A DNA stretch of 43,912 bases from Bacillus pumilus. Lineage in GTDB: Bacteria > Bacillota > Bacilli > Bacillales > Bacillaceae. The notes beneath the pieces were generated by a model. It was not told the origin of the DNA. It did no database searches and saw nothing but the letters and a program-made list of their open reading frames with translations. Position numbers and translations under genes: made by a program. This document shows positions 40,342-43,912 of the stretch, piece after piece; the stretch's first letter is position 1; each line of letters starts with the position of its first letter. Where the stretch lies: positions 1-43,912 of the forward strand of contig NZ_NKHG01000014.1 in assembly GCF_002744245.1 (NCBI RefSeq), in the 5' to 3' direction.

Positions 40342-41721
40342 ATGACCATTGTCATTATAGGAGGTGGACCTGCAGGATATGTGGCCGCAATGACAGCCGC
40401 TCGTTTTGGCAGGGAGGTTGTGTTAATGGATCAAGGTCAGTTGGGGGGGACCTGTCTCAATGAAGGCTGTATTCCAACCAAATCGCTTTTGCAAAGTGCC
40501 GATATGTATGAGCATGTGAAGTCAGCTGCACATTTTGGAATTGAATGTTCAGAAAAAAAGCCCATCATCCAATGGCATACCGTTCAAAAACGGAAACAGT
40601 CAGTCGTCAAGCAATTGACTGATGGCATTCGCTATTTGATGAATAAAAACAAAATCAACGTGTTGAATGGAAAGGCATCATTTCTTTCGGCACATGAGCT
40701 ATTGATTGAAAGGGAAGGGAAGTCTGAAATCATTCAAGCAAAACAAATCATCATTGCATCAGGGGCAGAGCCAGCTGCTTTACCTTTTGCGCCATTTGAT
40801 GGGAAATGGGTGATTCACAGCAAGGATGCAATGTCGCTCTCTTCCATACCAGATTCACTTTGTATCATTGGTGGAGGGGTTATCGGTTGTGAGTTTGCGA
40901 GCATCTTTAGCAGAATGGGGACAAAGGTTGTCATGATTGAGCAGGCAGTACACATTTTACCTGAAGAAGATCGCGATATCGCACAATGTCTTCACGATCA
41001 ACTTGAAGAAGCTGGTGTGGAAATTTTGACATCGACTGTGGTCAAACAGCTTGATTCAATCTCAAGAAAAGTGGTGATTGAGAGAAATCATGGTGAACGG
41101 TGTGAAATCCAGTCTGATCTTTGTTTAGTGGCAATTGGCAGAAATCCGCGGCTTAGTGAGTTGAACCTTGATCAGATTGGCATTGAATTTGACAGGAACG
41201 GAATCTACGTCAATGAGCATATGCAAACCAATCTCCCGCATATCTATGCGTGCGGCGATGTTACAGGAGGAGTCCAGCTTGCTCATGTTGCTTTTCATGA
41301 AGGTACGATTGCGGCATCACATGCATCAGGTGAAGACATAAAGGTCAACGAACAAGTGATTCCAAGGTGCATCTATACGTCCCCAGAAATCGCCAGTGTT
41401 GGCTTAAATGAAGAGAAAGCTAGAAATCAATATGGGGATATTCGGATAGGAAAATGTCCGTTTTCTGCAAACGGAAAAGCATTGATTCTAAATCAACCGG
41501 TCGGTCAAGTGAAAATCATTGTTGAATCGCAATACCAAGAGATCTTAGGCGTATCAATCATCGGGCCGAATGCAACAGAACTGATTGGACAAGCAGCGAT
41601 CATGATGCATACAGAGTTGACCGCTGATACATTAGAGCAATTTATTGCTGCGCATCCGACACTTTCAGAGGCGATTCACGAAGCCTTGCTGCAAACAAAT
41701 GGACGAGCGGTGCACTGCTAA
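40342..41721 (+). CDS. acoL: Dihydrolipoamide dehydrogenase (E3) of acetoin dehydrogenase
   Basis: E3 reoxidises dihydrolipoamide on AcoC, reducing NAD+. The 459-residue flavoprotein has the FAD motif G-G-G-P-A-G (7-12), redox-active disulfide Cys38/Cys43 in G-G-T-C-L-N-E-G-C, an NAD motif G-G-G-V-I-G-C-E-F near 178, and the catalytic His438 in H-P-T-L-S-E. It is last in the operon; a weak hairpin (41728-41759) follows. Confidence 0.95.
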   Translation: MTIVIIGGGPAGYVAAMTAARFGREVVLMDQGQLGGTCLNEGCIPTKSLLQSADMYEHVKSAAHFGIECSEKKPIIQWHTVQKRKQSVVKQLTDGIRYLMNKNKINVLNGKASFLSAHELLIEREGKSEIIQAKQIIIASGAEPAALPFAPFDGKWVIHSKDAMSLSSIPDSLCIIGGGVIGCEFASIFSRMGTKVVMIEQAVHILPEEDRDIAQCLHDQLEEAGVEILTSTVVKQLDSISRKVVIERNHGERCEIQSDLCLVAIGRNPRLSELNLDQIGIEFDRNGIYVNEHMQTNLPHIYACGDVTGGVQLAHVAFHEGTIAASHASGEDIKVNEQVIPRCIYTSPEIASVGLNEEKARNQYGDIRIGKCPFSANGKALILNQPVGQVKIIVESQYQEILGVSIIGPNATELIGQAAIMMHTELTADTLEQFIAAHPTLSEAIHEALLQTNGRAVHC

Positions 41722-41727
41722 AAGAAA

Positions 41728-41760
41728 AACACATTTCTCAACCTCTATCCTGATGTGTTC
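41728..41760 (+). terminator. Weak hairpin after acoL
   Basis: AACACAT (41728-41734) pairs with ATGTGTT (41753-41759) across a long loop, with a poor T tail. Partial read-through into acoR is likely. Confidence 0.4.
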
Positions 41761-41778
41761 ATGGGGGAGCCAATGTCA

Positions 41779-41793
41779 TTGAAAGCGTTTTTA
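41779..41793 (+). promoter_or_regulatory. cre site over the acoR -35 box
   Basis: TTGAAAGCGTTTTTA matches the cre consensus WTGNAANCGNWNNCW at all but one defined position. It covers the -35 element, so CcpA binding would block acoR. CcpA repression of acoR is known in B. subtilis. Confidence 0.82.
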
Positions 41794-41807
41794 TAATTAT
41801 CTATAAT
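41779..41807 (+). promoter_or_regulatory. acoR sigma-A promoter
   Basis: TTGAAA (41779-41784) and TATAAT (41802-41807) are separated by 17 nt, located 30 nt before the acoR start. Confidence 0.87.
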
Positions 41808-41837
41808 GAATAAAAAGCCCCCAGAGGAGAGGATGGA

Positions 41838-43685
41838 ATGAATCCGACGCCTTGCTATTTAAATACATGGAAACGTTTTGTTCGAGAAGGTTTGCTTGAC
41901 AGGTCTCGTCTGAATAAGAGAGTCATGGAGTCATGGCACAGATGTAAAAAGGCAAATGTAAACCCGTATTTAGATAAAGGACAGTCGATGTTAGAAAAGG
42001 AATTGTTCAGTGTTCAAAAAAAGAAATACTCATTATTTTTAGATGCCGCTCTTCCCTACTTAAATAAAATCAGTCAACAACTAAAAGAATCAGACATGAT
42101 GGCCTTACTCATAGATGCAGATGGTCATGTGCTAAGCTTGACAGGAAGCCAAAAGATACTAGCAGAAGCAAGCAAAATTAATTTTGTTGAGGGGGCGCGT
42201 TGGACCGAAACAGATGTAGGAACGAACGCAATTGGAACGGCCCTGGTCATCGGTGAGGCTGTGACAATAAACGGGTCTGAACATTTTTCTGTCGCTTCCC
42301 ACCATTGGAGTTGTTCAGCCGCCCCTATTCGTGATGCGGACGGTACGATCATAGGGGTCATTGATATCTCCTGTATGGCGGATAAAAGGCATCCTTTTAT
42401 GCTTGGTATGGCTGCAACGGTTGCTTATGCAATAGAAAGAGAAGTGCAAGTTCAGCAAAAAAGGAAAGAGATGGAGCTGATCAGTCATTGTCTCCAGCAG
42501 GTGGCAGCTGATGAACCGTATGTTGTCTGTAATGAGAAAAAGCAGATTGTTTCTGCAAGCAGACCGATTAGAGAACGATTTTCAGACTGGTATGGAATGA
42601 ATGTTGAACTGCTCATGGACGATACATTTGTTACAAGGGACAAGCAGATCATCCAGTCGGAACAAGACGGAAAGATGCTTGGTATGTCTTTTTCGGTTGA
42701 AGAAGCAGCAAAAAGCAACATAACTATTTCTTTTGCTCAATTTCCCGGGGAATCCGGAACAAGTCAGGTATTTCAACAGACGCTCAGCGAAATGAAACGG
42801 GCGGCACAAACAGATGCCAATGTATATATTTGGGGAGAAACAGGATCAGGGAAAGAACTAGCCGCCAGAGCCATTCATCATGCAAGTGAAAGACGTAAAG
42901 GACCATTTATTGCTGTCAATTGCGGTGCCATTCCTGAAAGCCTATTAGAAAGCGAATTATTTGGCTATGCTGAAGGGGCTTTTACAGGAGCAAAACGTCA
43001 TGGGGCAAAAGGAAAATTTGAACAGGCGCATAAAGGAACACTCTTTTTAGATGAAATTGGCGAGGTCTCTTATGCGATGCAAGTGGCACTTCTTAGGGTC
43101 TTAGAAGAAAGGAAAGTCGTGCCGCTTGGCGGGACACATGAAATCCCTTTGGATATCAGAATTATTACAGCGACGCACCGGAATATGAATGAACTACTGA
43201 AGGAAGGGAAAATACGAGAAGATTTATACTACCGTCTTCATGTCTATCCAATCAACCTCCCGCCACTTAGGGAAAGAAAGGAAGACATCCCTTATTTATA
43301 CCGTTATTATCAAAAGAAACACCAATGGAATGCAAAGTTTCCTGAATCATTTTTTCAGAAATTGCAGGAGTATCATTGGCCTGGAAACATACGTGAGCTT
43401 TTTAATCTTTTGGAACATGTAAGGGTATTGTTTCCAGAAGGAGGATGGATTGGCCCGTCTCAATATGCTGAAGTATTAGAGGCGCTTGACCAGAAAAAAG
43501 AGAAGCTGTACCCAGCAGAGTATAACAAGGCTTCAAAAGAACTAACATATAGGGAGCATATTCAAAAGCAGATGGTGATAGAGGCACTGCACAAAACGAA
43601 AGGTCATGTGTCAGAAGCAGCGAGGTTGGCGGGGGTGCCAAGAAGCACTTTTTACAAGTGGATGCGAAAGTTTAAGCTATCGTAA
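41838..43685 (+). CDS. acoR: Sigma-54-dependent activator of the aco operon
   Basis: AcoR activates acoABCL transcription with SigL when acetoin is present. The 615-residue enhancer-binding protein has an N-terminal GAF-type sensor region (about 70-195) and a PAS-like segment (about 215-300). The AAA+ domain carries Walker A G-E-T-G-S-G-K-E (333-340), the sigma-54-contacting G-A-F-T-G-A (380-385) and Walker B L-F-L-D-E-I-G. The C-terminal Fis-type helix-turn-helix is V-S-E-A-A-R-L-A-G-V-P-R-S-T-F-Y-K-W (about 591-608). GAGGAGAGG lies 5 nt before the ATG. Confidence 0.95.
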   Translation: MNPTPCYLNTWKRFVREGLLDRSRLNKRVMESWHRCKKANVNPYLDKGQSMLEKELFSVQKKKYSLFLDAALPYLNKISQQLKESDMMALLIDADGHVLSLTGSQKILAEASKINFVEGARWTETDVGTNAIGTALVIGEAVTINGSEHFSVASHHWSCSAAPIRDADGTIIGVIDISCMADKRHPFMLGMAATVAYAIEREVQVQQKRKEMELISHCLQQVAADEPYVVCNEKKQIVSASRPIRERFSDWYGMNVELLMDDTFVTRDKQIIQSEQDGKMLGMSFSVEEAAKSNITISFAQFPGESGTSQVFQQTLSEMKRAAQTDANVYIWGETGSGKELAARAIHHASERRKGPFIAVNCGAIPESLLESELFGYAEGAFTGAKRHGAKGKFEQAHKGTLFLDEIGEVSYAMQVALLRVLEERKVVPLGGTHEIPLDIRIITATHRNMNELLKEGKIREDLYYRLHVYPINLPPLRERKEDIPYLYRYYQKKHQWNAKFPESFFQKLQEYHWPGNIRELFNLLEHVRVLFPEGGWIGPSQYAEVLEALDQKKEKLYPAEYNKASKELTYREHIQKQMVIEALHKTKGHVSEAARLAGVPRSTFYKWMRKFKLS

Positions 43686-43712
43686 TCCCCTTGGGGAGGG
43701 CTACATCAAGGA

Positions 43713-43749
43713 GGCCCTGGTCTCCCATTGAGAGGTCGGGGTCTTTTTT
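43713..43749 (+). terminator. acoR terminator
   Basis: An imperfect GC-rich stem (GGCCCTGGTCTC with GAGAGGTCGGGGTC) is followed by six T residues. Confidence 0.78.
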
Positions 43750-43791
43750 CTGCCATGTATAAACAGAAAACAAAAAGGAAGGGGAAAAGGC

Positions 43792-43820
43792 TTGACTGTT
43801 ATATTAATATATGTTAAATT
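43792..43820 (+). promoter_or_regulatory. Outward sigma-A promoter P1 at the right edge
   Basis: TTGACT (43792-43797) and TAAATT (43815-43820) are separated by 17 nt. Confidence 0.6.
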
Positions 43821-43866
43821 GTAAAAGCCGTCGCAAATGGAGCAGGAATGAAACGCTTGAAAATTC

Positions 43867-43895
43867 TTGACACATTTTTCTGGCATAGATATAAT
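43867..43895 (+). promoter_or_regulatory. Outward consensus sigma-A promoter P2 at the right edge
   Basis: TTGACA (43867-43872) and TATAAT (43890-43895) are separated by 17 nt, a perfect consensus. The transcribed gene lies beyond the window. Confidence 0.85.
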
Positions 43896-43912
43896 GAAAC
43901 ATGTCCTTATTA

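Noticed and set aside
1..43912. CRISPR arrays, insertion sequences, prophage or integrase genes.
   Set aside because: No regularly spaced repeats, transposase, integrase or phage structural genes were seen anywhere in the window.

Overview
The window reads as chromosomal DNA of a low-to-moderate GC Bacillus, most likely of the B. pumilus group. Gene content and order follow the B. subtilis mntH-ydaS ... dctBSR-dctP-ydbI-ydbJKL-fbpB(ydbN)-ydbP-ddl-murF-cshA-ydbST-ydcA-acpS-ydcC-alr-ndoAI-ndoA-rsbRSTUVW-sigB-rsbX-tex-cmpA-ydcK segment almost gene for gene. TTG and GTG starts with strong AGGAGG-type ribosome binding sites are common. The species-group call is an inference; the genus call is firm.

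Layout. Positions 1-1710 hold an AT-rich accessory module: the C-terminal part of a YwqJ-type deaminase toxin cut by the window edge, its YwqK-type MORN-repeat immunity protein, and endonuclease V (ywqL/nfi). Positions 1790-6000 hold small membrane and hypothetical genes, a GNAT acetyltransferase, the manganese transporter mntH with a clear promoter and MntR operator, the sigma-B-type stress gene ydaS, a frameshifted EcsC-family gene, and a palindrome-bounded ~117-bp intergenic element. Positions 6009-10857 hold the C4-dicarboxylate sensing and uptake locus (dctB against dctS-dctR-dctP). Positions 11067-13606 hold ydbI and an inserted acidic-amino-acid symporter whose leader carries a c-di-AMP (ydaO-type) riboswitch. 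Positions 13744-15867 hold an ABC exporter and ydbL. The unlisted-size gene fbpB, with a Fur box, and a thioredoxin-like gene follow.

Positions 16965-22341 hold cell-wall precursor genes (ddl, murF), an esterase, a small beta-rich protein and the RNA helicase cshA. ydbS-ydbT follow behind a textbook sigma-W promoter. Then come rhomboid protease ydcA, acpS, lipoprotein ydcC, alanine racemase, and the EndoAI/EndoA toxin-antitoxin pair. The complete sigma-B partner-switching operon runs from rsbR to rsbX with its internal sigma-B promoter before rsbV. tex, the tiny sporulation gene cmpA on the opposite strand, and the SprT-like ydcK close the conserved block.

Positions 37080-43685 hold a complete acetoin dehydrogenase operon acoABCL behind a perfect sigma-54 promoter, followed by its activator gene acoR. 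The acoR sigma-A promoter overlaps a cre site. In B. subtilis 168 this operon lies elsewhere in the chromosome, so its position after ydcK is a rearrangement. The window ends in two tandem, consensus-like sigma-A promoters facing out of the window, suggesting that a strongly expressed (possibly stable RNA) operon starts just beyond.

The strongest candidates for something new are the c-di-AMP riboswitch in front of an aspartate/glutamate-type symporter, the structured ~117-bp element at 5822-5938, and the nested hairpins between acpS and ydcC.
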